A stretch of 64,000 nt of DNA from Hygrophila difformis (Eukaryota > Streptophyta > Magnoliopsida > Lamiales > Acanthaceae). Positions 9,699-21,909 of this stretch are shown one piece after another. The notes below the pieces were generated by a model, which worked only from the letters and a program-made list of their open reading frames with translations, made no database searches and was not told the DNA's origin. The first letter of the stretch is position 1. Every line of letters starts with the position of its first letter. Location: contig JAOANR010000003.1 in assembly GCA_030278955.1 (NCBI GenBank), forward strand, positions 25,125,227-25,189,226, in the 5' to 3' direction. The position numbers were made by a program, and so were the translations under genes.

Positions 9699-10392
9699 CC
9701 CGGTATGGTGTCCTCTTCTTAGTTTGCGGGATAAAATATAAAAGACTTGTGTGCGTGTTTAATTATGCTTAAATTTATTTATCATGCTTTAAATTATGCT
9801 TCTAAATTACGTTCTTAAATTATGCTCTTAAATTACGCTTTTAATTTAAATCCTTAAATTATGTATTCACAACTTGAATAAATTAACCGTGTTCTTCCGC
9901 TGCGAGTAAACTATGAATTTTAAATTAATGCATGAAGGGTGTAATTTTAATTAAACACATGTAACCCCTTAAATTGTTTAGCTAGGGATTAACTTACTCG
10001 GTATATTTTTATACTGATAAACCCGTTGTTATTTTTCTTTTACAGAGTATGTCGGGTGACGCATGCACTTGCACTTGGGGGAAAACTTTCATGAACATTT
10101 TTATTTACTGCATTTTATTACTGTTTTACCGGGCCTGATGAACCCGAGGTGTGGCCGTGTTGGCCGTGATTACTTTTCCGTTGCATTACTCTATCCCGTG
10201 CAAGGATGATTATTACTTCCGTATTTTGAAGTAAGTATTATTAATTTCCGGACTCAATATTGAAATGTTTTTAAATCTTTTACGTACCCATAAGCCTTGC
10301 ATTTCCTTAGTGAGCTCGGGAAGCCGTGTCTTGCTAGGGAGATGTGGCGGTGACATCCCGGCCTGGGTTATCAAATCCGGGGTGTGGTAACA

Positions 10393-10985
10393 CATCAGCA
10401 CAACAGATACAAGGTTAATTTGGAAGAAAAAATGTGTTCTTGCAATGTTTACCAACACGAGTTGATTCCATGTGTCCACGCTGCTGCAGTTATTAGGTAT
10501 GATTTAAAGTTACAGATTAATTGTTAGCCATTTTAAAAACATGATTATGTGTTTCGCATGTTTCAGGTGGCTGAAACATACACCACACACGTATATTGAT
10601 GAACATTATAAGTTGGAATGGGGAATTATTTCTCCAGTACTGTGCAAAGATGATTTGTCAATCCCAACTGCGATAAGTAACATGAAGTGCCAACCCCCAG
10701 ACAATCCAAGACAGGTCGGGAGGCCAAGGATGAAGAGATACCCCGGTGGTCCGGAAAAAATGAACCGTGGACGCAAGACGCAGTTGTGTCGCAGGTGTGG
10801 AGCGGCAGGCCACAACAAAAAAAATGCAATGTAGAGCTACCACTGCGTAAAGAAATTCCTATTGAGAATGTGGGGGAAAGAGGACGTAGACCCAAGAAGT
10901 GTAGGATTTGTAAAATAGAAGGACACACGGCACCAAAATGTCCTATGCGAGGGCATTTCGATTTGAATGAAGAGCCTACTTTTTA
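10393..10985 (+). pseudogene. MudrA-like (MULE) transposase, 3' end only
   Basis: After the LTR of element B the plus strand reads HRYKVNLEEKMCSCNVYQHELIPCVHAAAVIR, a SWIM zinc finger of the form CxC...CxH, up to a splice donor near 10497. After an intron of about 70 bp the next exon carries the usual MULE tail: WLKHTPHTYIDEHYKLEW, a basic RQVGRPRMKR segment, and a CCHC knuckle CRRCGAAGHNK. An eight-A run at about 10818 shifts the frame. In the shifted frame a second knuckle, CRICKIEGHTAPKC, is intact and the protein would end DLNEEPTF at 10985. The 5' part, including the DDE catalytic domain, was cut off by insertion of element B and is not in the window. Confidence 0.85.
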
Positions 10986-11597
10986 GTTTACAATAATTGA
11001 GCATTTCAAATTTATAAAATATACAATGTGCTACAATCAAATATTCAATTCTTAATTTGATATTTGGTATGTGCCTTTAGTTGGTATAATGAAGTCAAGA
11101 GGAAATAAAATTGCAAAGTGTCTCCTGCCAATTTTCATTAGTAATACTTTACTGTGTCTTTATACATTAGTACTACTCTAGTGTGTCGTTTCCCCATCGT
11201 TAAAGCATCAAAAAAAAATCAAAATTAAAGGGAACAAGCACACAGGCAGTGTGGTCACCAAAAAATCACTTGACAGATTTTCCTTTACATTTATTAGATA
11301 AGAAATTAGCAAAGAGTTAACTCAATTCCGCTCAATGAACAGCTTGTCCTCTTGGCATCCGAGTTCCTATATTGCAAAAAAAAGAAACAAATGATAAGTG
11401 TTTAATTCAAAGAGTTAGTTCTGCAACCTGAAGACAATTAGCAATTTAGCATAGACAAACCAAGTTTTTGATAAATCATCATATCACAGTGAAAATAAAA
11501 TCAGAAGTGCACTGATATTACACCTAATATAATTTGTTTAATGCAATCATATCACAGTGGAAATAATGGTTGCCTCTTGAAGATGGTTTATTCCCTT
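10986..11597. other. Intergenic gap between converging mudrA-like and Ulp1-like genes
   Basis: About 610 bp of AT-rich sequence between two converging 3' ends. No coding frame, repeat pair or terminal inverted repeat was seen. Confidence 0.5.
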
Positions 11598-14500
11598 CTA
11601 GAAATCTTTCACCTTTTCTTTGGGCCCACTGAAACGCCACACGGCTAGTGCCTGTGCAAAGCGAATAGGCCTTATGGCGCTCACATCACGTAGCCTACCT
11701 TGAATTATCTCGTGAATCGTATGGCATGACAGAGGGCCGCATGATGAAAAGTCCTTCTGCGGGTAACGCCAATCTGATTCCGGACGGGACAACGTAAAAA
11801 CAGTCTTCGTCAGCTTAATATCTTTCCTAATGTCGTAGAAACCCGCATGACGGAGTAAAGATGGTAGCACCGCCCGTAACTTGAACGTTTGGGCTGCCCG
11901 AATCTCCTTCCATGGAGCATCTGTTTCGAATTCGAGGGTGTCGTGCAGGCCTAGTGTAGATGATTTAAATCCTATTCGAGCAGCAATCCAGTGGTTCCCT
12001 CCTGTAATAGTATCGGTGTTCCAGACTGAAATTACCTGCACCATAGGGTCAATTCAATTCATTAATTGATTTCGTTGCCAAAGAAATATAGCTCCAGCAT
12101 TTCTATTCAATCTATCCAATCAATTAAGAATGTTGTGATTTACGGAACTTACCCCATCAAGCTCCCACCATGGCTTCCGATTACCCCAGTCTGGCCTAAG
12201 CCCTCGAACATAGATTAATGTTGTGTTCAACTTGTGCGGATCTGCTTTTGAGAGGTCAATAAATCCACCCGCGTCAAACTTTGAGGAAAACAGACCTTGG
12301 CATATCCCATGTAGTTACATAATAATAATAATAGCTATCAGTTAAAAGTCTGAACTTCAAGTATTTGTGATCATTGGAATAAAACATGTTATAATTAAAA
12401 AAAATTCACTAACCATGAAAAGGGTGTCTATAATGCCATAATCCTGCATTGAGAGGCACCGATTGATCTTCAAAAACTGGGGTCCGATTGAATAATGCGC
12501 AAGTATGCATCAATATGCTGTAAATGTGTTAAGGAGACAGGCAGCACTGTTAAATGCACGGTTCGATAATGTAGTATATTGAACATAAATTAAATGCAGT
12601 ATTTAACATACCGGCGACTCATACCACAACTGCGGATCAATCATAGTGTTGAACCATGCAGGACCAACCACCCATCCTACCCCCACGCTCACACTGCATT
12701 AAAGTAATTAGGTATATTTAACTAACTACATGAAATTGTGGTGCTATTGTAAAGAGCAAACATTAAACACGTACCCTTCTCCAATAGGCCCGAGGGCTAG
12801 GTATTTCTGAAATTTCCTTTCGTCCTTTGTGATGTTGGGTCTATTTAAATTGCTTGTGTACGGGGACAGTAGCAACGCTGATGGTTTGCGCTTCTTGCAT
12901 GGGAAGCCATCGGTGACCACATTTCCCAAGTCGGCAACCATTGCATCCGGTGTACTGAGGAAGCCGTCCAAGTGATCAATCGGTATGTTTGTGGCAATGT
13001 GGTCGCCTGATTGATGCTCGGCCCCCTGTGTCCACCATTGAGGGTTTCCATCGACCTCTATGTCGGGTATTGTAAAACAAATAATTTTTCTATGAGTAAT
13101 ATATAAAGGGCGAGTATTTCATAGGAGAAAATTAATAACACGTACGTGTGGTCATAGGCCCGAAATAATCGCCAAAGTTAAAATCTTGGAGTTCTCCCAA
13201 TTGGTGATCATCGGCTGTTATGAGTTTCGCATTACCAGTAGTTTAAATCAAATTTTGCTATATTCAAATCAAAGAACCATTAGGAGTTATCATAATATAT
13301 TGAAGTAAAAATAAAATAACACATACGAGTTGTATTCATATCGAATGATAAATGTGTCGCCTTGAGATGTAGGGGCTCGTCAAACTTGTGAATCGGACCT
13401 GTTTCATAATGCGTGAGTCCTTATATCCTAAATAGTTTACAAAACGGTGGCAAGAAAATATATTAACTACACATACCATAGGCCGTGTCATCGTCTCGCC
13501 GTGTCGTATGGGCATTTGTATCATCACTCGAACGGTGTTCTTCAGCTGTTGAAGAGAACGCGAGTCACATCCACCCAATTAAACCAACGTACTATATCCT
13601 AACATCCCAAGTAGTAATAAATGTAGTATATCTTAAAATATATTAATTACACATACCAGTGCCCATCCCTGAGTATGGGTGTGTCGTCGGGGCATTTGTA
13701 TCGTCCTTGCCATGGTGCTGGGGAGCTGTTGCACACATCACCAAATAATAATCACAAGGTTAACTATGTATACAACTAAGAGATCCATTCGAGGAACACG
13801 GGGACTAGTTGAAGTAATGAGCCTCCCAATGTTGGGAGGCCATGACATAAATCAAATAAAAGAAATATCATTATTTTAAAGGAAAAGGAAATATTTGAGT
13901 CAACATACTGTGTATTTGGAAACCCCGTCTGATTTCTTCCTTGAGCTTAGCTAACTCATCATCAAAATAATTCTTTTGCTTAGTGAATTGATCGTGCATC
14001 TCTGCCCTCATCCGATCCCCCTCCCGCCTCACAAAATCAGTAATGTGCTGTCTCTCCTCAGCGAGCATCAACGCAATGTGGTGCACTAAACCCTCCTGAT
14101 GATGAAATACCCTCGCACTACGTGCATCGTACGCATCAACCCCCTCCCTATTCACTCTATCATCCATTTTACCAGTCCCCGAGACATCGCCCTTAGTCCC
14201 TTCACGTACCTCTCTAGATGGTAACTCCCCAACCTGACCGTGCTTCCCCTGTCGGACAGGCTCGGGAGAGACAGCTCGTGTGCGAACTCTCTTGCATGCA
14301 GGCACTACCGGGGCATCCTGCTCACCATCATCACCATCATCATCATCAGAGACAGGAACACTAGCATTCTTTGGAGCTTTATGTTGCAATTTTTTGGGTG
14401 CGGGATTATGCATGTAACGAGCACGGAGGGGGAGAGGCAAATCCAATTGTCGTAGATACACAGCCGACTCTTCCTCGGGACTTGGGACCAGCCTCTCTAT

Positions 14501-15955
14501 ACACTCTATCTAAAGATAAAATAAATTAAAAAAATTAAAACAATGCAACTTAGTATAAGTAATAGATAAATAGTAAATTATGATTTAACCTGCATGTAAT
14601 TTATGTTACATGTGAATCGAAATAGGTGGTATAGTCGTATCCGCGACCTCTTGTGCATTGAAACCGTGTCATCCGGGGCATGGGCTCAGCTCCATCTATC
14701 TTCACAGCAACACGTCCCACCAAACTTGGCACAGCCTCAACCGCCCATACCTAGTACATTTAAAATTATAAAATCATTAAACGTACAAAAAATGATCAGA
14801 TTTTAGCATCTAGAATTTTATATTATTTAATTGTATATAAATATATGCACGTACCAGCACTGCATAAAAATTACCATAGACATGGCAAAGTTTCTTGTTC
14901 TCTATATCAATGGGTATGTCCTGGATATAGTGTCGTACTTTGTCCCAAGGGAATGACTCCCACCTCTCCTGATCCTCTACTAAATGCCATAGCCATTTAT
15001 GAGGGATTTTCTTCTGTCCATCCTCCCCCAGAACGATAAAATAGGCTGCTAGCACTTTTGCTACTTTCAGAGAGTCGTCTGCACTGCCCCTGAATACTCC
15101 TTCCTTAAAATTATCCCTAAGTTTATCCCCCGAAACAGATACGGTCGTGGTATATCGCGCATACACGCTCTGCTCTGAATGAGACCGACTACTATTTACA
15201 TCAAAGCCGGTTGACCCAAATTGGAGGCCCGTAACTAATGCATACTTCTGACTACCGAAACTAATAAATTTATTTCCTACCCTAAACGTAAACAACTCCT
15301 TGCCCGCGCCAGGTATAATAACTTCGTTGGTGAACAACGAATGAATGGCTGTGTACCCAGGGACACCCGTGTCCCATGTCGGTCTTAAAAAATGACTGAA
15401 GCACGAATCTCTAAACCTAGCTACTAAGTCATCCCCACCAGCAGCCTGTAGCCCCTTCCTAATAATCTCTACAATAGCGAGCCTAACGTATCCGCTAATG
15501 TTACATGCTACATGCCTAGTGGCAGGCCGCTTCCAACTACAATCAACATATACATATTTATATTTATTTAGATACAGAATTTCACAAGAGTTCAAATTCA
15601 CAATTTACTAATAATAAATGCAAGCAATCGAATCTATGTACAAATATTTCTACTGAATTCAGCCTCACAATAGTTAATAACCAAGCTAATGCATTTTCCA
15701 TCAAATCTCCAATTTTAAAAAAAAAAACACTAGACAACAGCAATACACAATCCAATCAAACTATAACTGATTTCACTACCAAACTCATGAAACAAAACAG
15801 AACAATGCAAACAGGGCAAGATGCATAACCAAAAAGAACACCATCGGAATGACACAGAGATGCAAAAAATCCAACAAAGAAAACAATGAACACCAAATTC
15901 AAGCCCTAACCTCGCCAGAAGCGGCGGCAGCGGTGCCTTTTGAGTTGCCCTCCAT
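11598..15955 (-). CDS. MULE-associated Ulp1-like (C48) cysteine protease gene, multi-exon
   Basis: Approximate minus-strand blocks: a first exon from an ATG at 15955 (MEGNSKGTAAAASGE, then donor GTTAGG); 15538-14855 with a DUF1985-like domain (RFRDSCFSHFL, then KYALVTGLQFG, ending in a WLWHLVEDQERWESFPWDK region); 14750 to about 14605 (VWAVEAVPSL, then PRMTRFQC); about 14512-13900 (acidic/basic linker and a coiled coil); short exons at about 13750-12620; about 12515-12410 (HIDAYLR, then QDYGIIDTLF); about 12300-12150 (VRGLRPDWG); and 12044-11598. The last exon holds the catalytic set: His in GGNHWIA, Asp in LHDT and Cys in SSCGPL, where SUMO proteases usually have a D-C-G-like block. Such genes cleave SUMO-like substrates in yeast and animals. 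In plants many ride on Mutator-like (Kaonashi-type) elements. The HIDAYLR exon seems to need a frameshift or extra splice, so the gene may be damaged. Confidence 0.72.
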
Positions 15956-16360
15956 GGAATTGGACCTGCGGCAGATGGCGGTCGGCCTCCACGGAAATTC
16001 TTCGAACGGACGAAGGGGTGGAACGGGAGCGTGGCAGTGGAGATGGGTTTCTGCCGCGGCGAACGAAGGAAGGGGTGGAACGGAAGCGTGGCGGTGGCGA
16101 TGGGTACATGCTGCTGGAGAGGGGGCGAACGGGAGGAAGGGGCGGACCGAACGGCAGAGCAGCGAACGGTGGAATGGGAGCGGCGAATGGAGGAAGGGGT
16201 GGAACGGGAGCTTGGCCGCAGCGGTGAGTGGGTGGCGGTTGAGACGAGATGTTCGGCGAAGGGAATCGGCGAGCAGGAGGGAATTGTCGAGAGAAAAAAG
16301 GCGAGAATGACACCGAGAGAGTCTCCTTCTACTATTCCACGAGAAGGCCCACTCGCGCCC
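15955..16360 (-). repeat. GC-rich minisatellite in the leader of the Ulp1-like gene
   Basis: About four to five imperfect units of 60-70 bp share GGAAGGGGTGGAACGGGAGC (plus strand). They lie directly upstream of the proposed ATG at 15955, so they would form the 5' leader of the protease gene. Long ORFs here on both strands are by-products of the low-complexity GC content. Confidence 0.65.
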
Positions 16361-16429
16361 ACTCCCGGCCCACTCTCCTACCCCTCACGACCCACTCTCC
16401 TCTCAAACAAAGCCCACATCCCGATACTC

Positions 16430-16545
16430 GCTCCTCAATCGGTATTAATTGTTCATACGTTGATACGACTCGGCACTATACGATTGAAACTCGATGCATT
16501 CCGATGGACACTCGATTTAATTCGATTGGCACTCGTTTAAACAGG
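16430..16545. repeat. Short ~22-bp repeats (CGATTGGCACTCG-like)
   Basis: Four neighbouring copies of a degenerate unit with the core GAT..(A)CTCG follow one another at about 22-bp spacing. The function is unknown. They may be subterminal repeats of the surrounding Mutator-like element. Confidence 0.4.
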
Positions 16546-16696
16546 GCAAAAAAAGAGTTTTATTCAAACTGAGTGTACAAATGATTTTTCCTATCCGGAA
16601 TGGGTTTGTGTCAATGTATTTCTTCATTTAAAAAGGAACCGTACAGTTCCCAATTCCCCAACATTCTATCCTCTCCCATACGTCCCTCTCACCTTA

Positions 16697-17045
16697 GGGG
16701 TGTCAATTTCAGGTTTCGGGTCGTGTTCGTGTCGGGTCTAGTCAGGTTGTATAATATTTCAGGTCGGGTTCGGATCGACCTGATTTCGGAAAAAACCCAA
16801 AATGACCAAACCCAAACCTGAAATTTTTCGTGTCGTTCGGGTTCGTTTTTTCGGGTTATAGGCAAAAATTGACATAATTTCATGTTTCGGGTCGTGTTCG
16901 TGTCGGGTTTATCAGGTTGTAAATATTTCAGGTCGGATATCGGGTCGACCTGATTTGAAAAAAACCCAAAATCACTAAACCCCAAACCTGAAAATTTTCG
17001 TGTCGGTCGGGTTCGTTTTTTCGGGTTCGTGTCCAAATTGACACC
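16697..17045. mobile_element. hAT-like MITE built of two tandem ~170-bp units
   Basis: The ends are inverted: GGTGTCAATTT near 16699 and AAATTGACACC ending near 17045. The interior repeats a block with TTTCGGGTCGTGTTCGTGTC at about 16714 and again at about 16884. Each block carries internal palindromes around GGTCGACC. An exact 8-bp target duplication was not found. Confidence 0.6.
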
Positions 17046-17059
17046 ACTACTCACATTAC

Positions 17060-19012
17060 CATATTCAAACTGGGAAAATCCCAACAGCGAAGGGGCCGGA
17101 TTGAGTAGAAAATCGAAGCGGGCAATCGCGGGAGTGTTGAGGAAGAGCACAAGATTCCATCCGCACATTGGACCTGTTAGGCGGAGAGGTCGTACAGGCG
17201 GAGCCGAAGGAGGGGACTGTGGAAGCGGCAGGAAGGGGCGGTGGTGGGTTTAGCCGGTGGCGGAGGTCGGCGAGGGGAGCAAGCATCGTGGCTACCTAAG
17301 CAGGTGAGTAATTATAGCTTTTTGTTGTGAAATTAGTTGTATTGGGGAAAAGGGGATTCCGACGGGATTGAGGCGGCAGAAATGGGTAAAGGGGTTAGGG
17401 TAGACGCAATGTGTAGCCCTAAGGTGTTTTTGTGGGAAAATTAGTTACTGAACTTGTAAAATTTTGCAATGGTGATTTTGTGGTGTAGTGTGGTACATTA
17501 TGGTTGAATCTGTTTGATGGTGTTGCGGGTTAGAAGTGAATGCAAATGTGTAGTGTAGATAACGGATGTAACTGAGCTGGTGTGTTGCAATTGGTAAAGT
17601 CCATTGATTAGATTAGGCGAATTGTTGGGGAAAAAGAAAGTTGCAGTAGTAGTTCACTAGAAACATGAATTTGATAGTGTTGTGAGTGAAGCACAAAACT
17701 GAAAGAATTAATGTTTGATGTTTTTTGGCATGATGAATGGAAAGTGAAAATTTAGATATTTGAATAGTGTTCAGTGTTTGAGGTAGTTTGGAATTTGATA
17801 ATGTTTGACCAGGAGCAGTATCAATGGACTGTGATGTATTCGATACTTAAATGGTTTTACATGTTTGTGCAAATTGATTTTAATTGGAACAACAATGTAT
17901 GTGTGCTGATGTGATTGGTATATGTAATTATGTCTGGTTGCAGGATGTATAGGAGGAGGAAATCCCTAAAAGAGTGAAATTGAATGGCACCGAAAGCAGC
18001 AGGTAGGAAAGGTGGGAAGATGAATGAGGAAGGTTCGACGGAGAAAGTAAAAGGTAGGAAATGGAGGAATGTGGATGGAAGTGTGGAGGAGCTAGGGCAA
18101 ATTAGCAATTGGAAGAACAAGAATGATGGGAAAAAGAAGAAATCGGCGGGGAGAGTAGAGAATGATAGTGATAGTAGGAAGAATAAAGAAGGAGTGGAGT
18201 CAGGGCTCACTACAAGGTGCTCACCGCAATTTTTTAGGGCGACAATGGATGGGATAGTGGAAAAACTAACGGATGAGCAGATTGGTGCACTGAAGAGGAC
18301 GCCCTTTTGGCAATTCATGAAATGTCCAACAGGGTACAGTAGTTTATCGTGGCTGGAAGCAATAGTTCGGTGCTATGATGTTCAGGGAAGAAGTTCATTA
18401 TAGGGAAAGAGCTGGAGTTGAAGTTTTCTGCATAGGAATTCTCGTGTGTAATGGCACTTCGGCACGAGGGGGAGTACGTCCATCCGAAACTGCAGGAGAG
18501 TAGCAGGACGCTTGATAAGTATATTGTTCCCGACTTCCCACCTATACGTGCCTCCTTTTGTAGTTCACTATGTTGATGGATAGGATAGGCAACTTTGCTT
18601 GGGGACCGGCGGTGCACGATTTTTTGTTGGACTCGTTAAAGAAATGTTGTAAAGGGAAGAAATATGTGGACTGATGCGTGTTTGGCCTGACGGTAAGAGT
18701 TGAATTATTTAGATTCTATAAATTTATTCTTATGAATCGGTGCTCGTGTTGTTTCTTAAAAACATGGAGCTGCGTGTGTATTGCAGAATTGGTTTTTTGA
18801 GCGCGTCCCCCCGTCTCGCGAAGCCAACTTGGATGGATGGTGACACTGTAAGGATGGATGGTGAAAATAACTATGATTTTTTAAAGGGTCACACAAATTT
18901 AAAATCCCAGACATGCACAAAGAGGCAAAGGAGAAACAAAGTGAATTGCCAACACAACTCATCATATGTGAAGATTCCTTGGTTCAAGAATTGGGGGTAC
19001 TTGAATACCTAA
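17060..19012 (+). pseudogene. Second transposon-associated gene of the Ulp1/DUF1985 class, decayed
   Basis: A GC-rich leader (about 17060-17303) ends AAGCAG|GTGAGT and is followed by an intron to CAG at 17941-17943. The next exon has ATG at 17984 (MAPKAAGRKGG), a lysine-rich stretch, then TTRCSPQFFRATMDGIVEKLT and WLEAIVRCYDVQ. This opening (RCSP, LT..Q, WL..I...YD) is typical of large plant transposon-associated proteins, many with a Ulp1 tail. Beyond 18390 the homology goes on in other frames: FIIGKELEL, CVMALRHEGEYV, WGPAVHDFLLDSLKKC and FFERVP. Several stops and shifts separate these. No protease domain follows, so this is a truncated relic of a different copy from the 11.6-16.0 kb gene. 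Confidence 0.65.
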
Positions 19013-20044
19013 ATGGTGCACATACATAATGAAGACATCAAATAAAAAGAATTGGTAGGCCACTTCAATGTTCGATTCGTTTTATGGTTTTCTTCATCCT
19101 ATGCACTTGTTGAAACAAGTAATTTGAGATTGTGTCGTTTCTTGAAATATTTAGATTTTATTTGAATGTTTTTAAAAGGATTCATTGATCCCTATTAAGG
19201 GAAGATTGAGCAATACATTGAGAATATATTAAATCAACCGGGACATGTGAAAAATAATACATTATTGAGGGGGCCTTGCAATTGCAAATCGACAAAGTAG
19301 CAACCGTGGTTGCACTAGTGCACGTAGATACAATGAGCATATTCAACTCACGAGCGCCTTGGCTGCTATCCGCTTCCAAGATAACTGATTCTGGTAGTGA
19401 TGATTCATGAGGTGTTGAGGGTAATCATCAGGAGCTGATGGAAGAGGCCGGGAGTGCACCGGAGAAGGAGCGGAATTGTCTAAGGCCTGCCTTTGATAGT
19501 TTACAGGCGTAGAAAATAAGGATTAATTGTGGATGGGCCATGATTAATTAATTATGCTACTTCATATTCCAGTATTTGATTAATGGGCTGAAGGCCTTAT
19601 TTTGTTAGTATTTAAATTGCTTCCCTAGGTTTAGAAAGACATTCAGAAAATACTCATCTTGTGAGCCGGAGGCTGGCCGAGTGGAGTTTTCCGTTCGGAA
19701 TTGGTTTTTCAATCATTCAATAAAATTTATTATTGTTTGCTATCAATAACATGATCGTATTCTTCGATCTCCACCAAAGCTTTCTTTTTTCCTTAAAGTT
19801 CCCCTCCTACGGTACTATAGTGAATATGATCTTCTGCACCAAACAAAGCAACCTAGACCGCCCCAGTAGTCATTGCAGATTTGCAGCAACTAGAAACAGT
19901 ATCATTCTATTTGGATCTTGTGGCTAAATTTGTTGAGGCATTGTATTGTTGGGTCTATATTTTGATGTGTTTTAACAAAAACATGCTTACAAACTCCTAC
20001 TCATGTAAAGCTCATATCTTTAATGATAAATACCTTCAAATTGT
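19013..20044. other. Unassigned intergenic sequence
   Basis: AT-rich with only short open frames. I found no recognisable protein motif, RNA gene or repeat pair. Confidence 0.4.
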
Positions 20045-21258
20045 ATGATAAACTTTCATTCTATCAAAAGCATTCATATAAAAGTGAAGGACTTGATTTG
20101 TGATGGCAAATGGAACTTGGATCAGTTGTATTCTTGGATACCTCAAGATGTGAAGCTTAACATTATGGAATGGCCGATCCCATATCTGTCGGCTAGTACA
20201 CCAGAGTTGGTTCACTGGAGGGGGGAACGGACAGGGGTATATACTGTCCGGGATGGATATCGAGCTCAGCTCGGGGAGGAGGCGGGCACGAATGGATGGC
20301 GTTGGATGTGGCAGGCATGGATTCCCGAAAAGATTGGAGTCATGTTATGGTTGCTTGGACATGATTCCCTTCCGTGCAACAATATGAGATACAAGCGAGG
20401 CCTGGCCTCCTCGCCCTTGTGTACCATTTGTGGATCGGATGAAGAGACCTGGAAACATTTGTTTTTCTCGTGTCCATGGGCTCGCCACCTTTGGACGGCG
20501 AAAGGTGCATCAATGGAGGGATTGGTTGATATTGTTGAGGACGGGGACGTGCGGCACTGGTGTGAATGGGCAACAAAGACCTGGAGTGGTGATTTTATTG
20601 CTATGATGTGGATTATATAGTGTGAAAGAAATATGAGGATATTCAAGGGCGATATGAGCAGGCAAGATGATTTATTGATGAAAGTTAGGGTTTTGAGTGA
20701 AGCGTTGGAGCGGGCTCGTAGCAGGAGGAAGGTGGGAAGGACGCCATGCAAGGTCACATGGATAGAAGCGAATATGGTTGGGGTGGTACTCCATTCGGAT
20801 GGATGTGTTTTGCAGGCGTCGGGTAAGTCCGGGTTCGGGGCTGTGCTGCGGTCTCACCAGGGACGTTGGCTTGCAGGCTGCGGAGGTCAGCTGGGGGAAA
20901 CGCGGGGTTGTTGAAATGGAACTCATGGCGCTCTGGCAAGGGCTGCAGCTGGCGAGGAGTAAGGGGATGGAGGTGAAGTGTTGTTATGTTGATTCGGCGG
21001 AGGCGGTCAGATTAGTGCTCAAGGAAGGACATTAGCGGCACCAACTTTGGCCACTGATCAGGGACATCCGAGAAGAGCTAAGGCGCGGTGAAGGCTACTT
21101 GGTTCGACATATATTTCGGGAGGGTAACCAAGTGGCTGACGCTTGTGCCAAACGTGCGGCAGATCTTGATGAGTTCTATACATCGTGGGCGTTTCCCCCA
21201 GATGATATTCGCGAATTAGTGGACAAGGATGCGGCGGGGACTGTGTTTGTTAGGGCTT
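20045..21258 (+). pseudogene. LINE 3' end: zf-RVT domain and RNase H
   Basis: The first frame (to 20617) carries the zinc-binding segment that follows reverse transcriptase in plant LINEs: a WRWMWQAWIPEKIGVMLWLL block, then CTICGSDEETWKHLFFSCPWA. An in-frame TAG interrupts it before CERNMRIF. From about 20760 an RNase H domain follows over two frames: HSDGCVL, VEMELMALWQGLQLA, YVDSAEAV and NQVADACAK, giving the expected D-E-D-D acidic residues. A frameshift lies near 20880 and a stop at about 21033. No endonuclease or RT core is present, so this is a 5'-truncated, inactive copy. A clear poly(A) and target duplication were not identified. Confidence 0.85.
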
Positions 21259-21485
21259 AAGGGCTGAAATTGTGAGGCTTTGAGTTGGCTTTGATTTTTG
21301 CTTCTAGTTTTTGTCTTGTTGTTTTTTATTTCTCTTTCTTCGCTCGCCTTTTTAGGCTGTGTCACCCAAAAAAGAAGCAAATTATAAATGTGGTACACAA
21401 ACATACTTTTACGTGGCAAAGGGGTGGTGAAGGATAGCGAGCCGGATGAGTATTCGGCGTGCAAAATCATAAAAGTGGCCACTAT

Positions 21486-21909
21486 TCATTTTTCGGGTGT
21501 CCCAATAAGGTTGGTCACTTTCTTTTTTAAGCAAATTAGATTAACATAAGTATGATTAAAAATCTCACAATAATGACAATTGTACTTTCTGCACAAAGTC
21601 TCTATATATGTTTAACCATTAATATCTAAAAATGGGTATAAATAAAAATTATATAAAATATATATATTTTAAAACTATACGATTAGACGATTCCAACAAG
21701 ATCACACTTGACTATTTTTTTCTTTCTACATCATTACGATAATATTAAGTCAAAGTTAAATAATAAATATGATTAAAAGTAAAATGTAACGATTATAAAT
21801 TAGATGGATGAATTAGTCAAATTTATTCACACTACTTTAACTACTAAACATTACAACTTAAATTCCCGCGTCCAAAAGAAAGTTATAACTTTTAATGGGA
21901 CGGAGGGAG
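21486..21909. mobile_element. Stowaway-like MITE (decayed left end)
   Basis: The right end GGGACGGAGGGAG is followed by TA at 21910. The left end (TCGGGTGTCCC... then CTTTC) is a degenerate inverse of it. Internal sequence is AT-rich. Confidence 0.55.

Larger units (their letters stand above)
4012..10392 (+). mobile_element. Ty3/chromovirus retrotransposon B, lacking its 5' end, with an antisense gene inside
   Basis: In plus orientation this holds the 3' end of the coiled-coil ORF (4012-4095), a leader (to about 4640), a region whose main ORF runs on the minus strand (4950-6269, with a possible upstream exon near 6900-7080), a decayed end of pol (about 7160-7632), a polypurine tract (7642-7655) and a 2.7-kb 3' LTR (7656-10392). 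The 5' LTR lies beyond the insertion of element A, outside the window. Only about 3 kb separates leader and pol end, too little for a full gag-pol. B is therefore a deleted or non-autonomous member. Its 3' LTR abuts a mudrA-like coding sequence, so B itself inserted into a Mutator-like element. Confidence 0.8.
7656..10392 (+). repeat. 3' LTR of element B (about 2737 bp)
   Basis: It begins TGTAACACCC after the polypurine tract. It ends near 10392 in a slightly altered terminus (GGGTGTGGTAACA against GGGTGTTACA in LTR A). The internal order mirrors LTR A: CG-rich block (about 7960-8110), decayed ~180-bp repeats (8690-9460), hairpin array (9511-9698) and AT-rich end. No target duplication can be tested because the left end of the element is absent. 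Confidence 0.87.

Noticed and set aside
15730..16540. Long overlapping ORFs (up to 210 codons) on both strands
   Set aside because: They follow a GC-rich minisatellite in the leader of the Ulp1-like gene. No motif is present, and the frames contradict one another.
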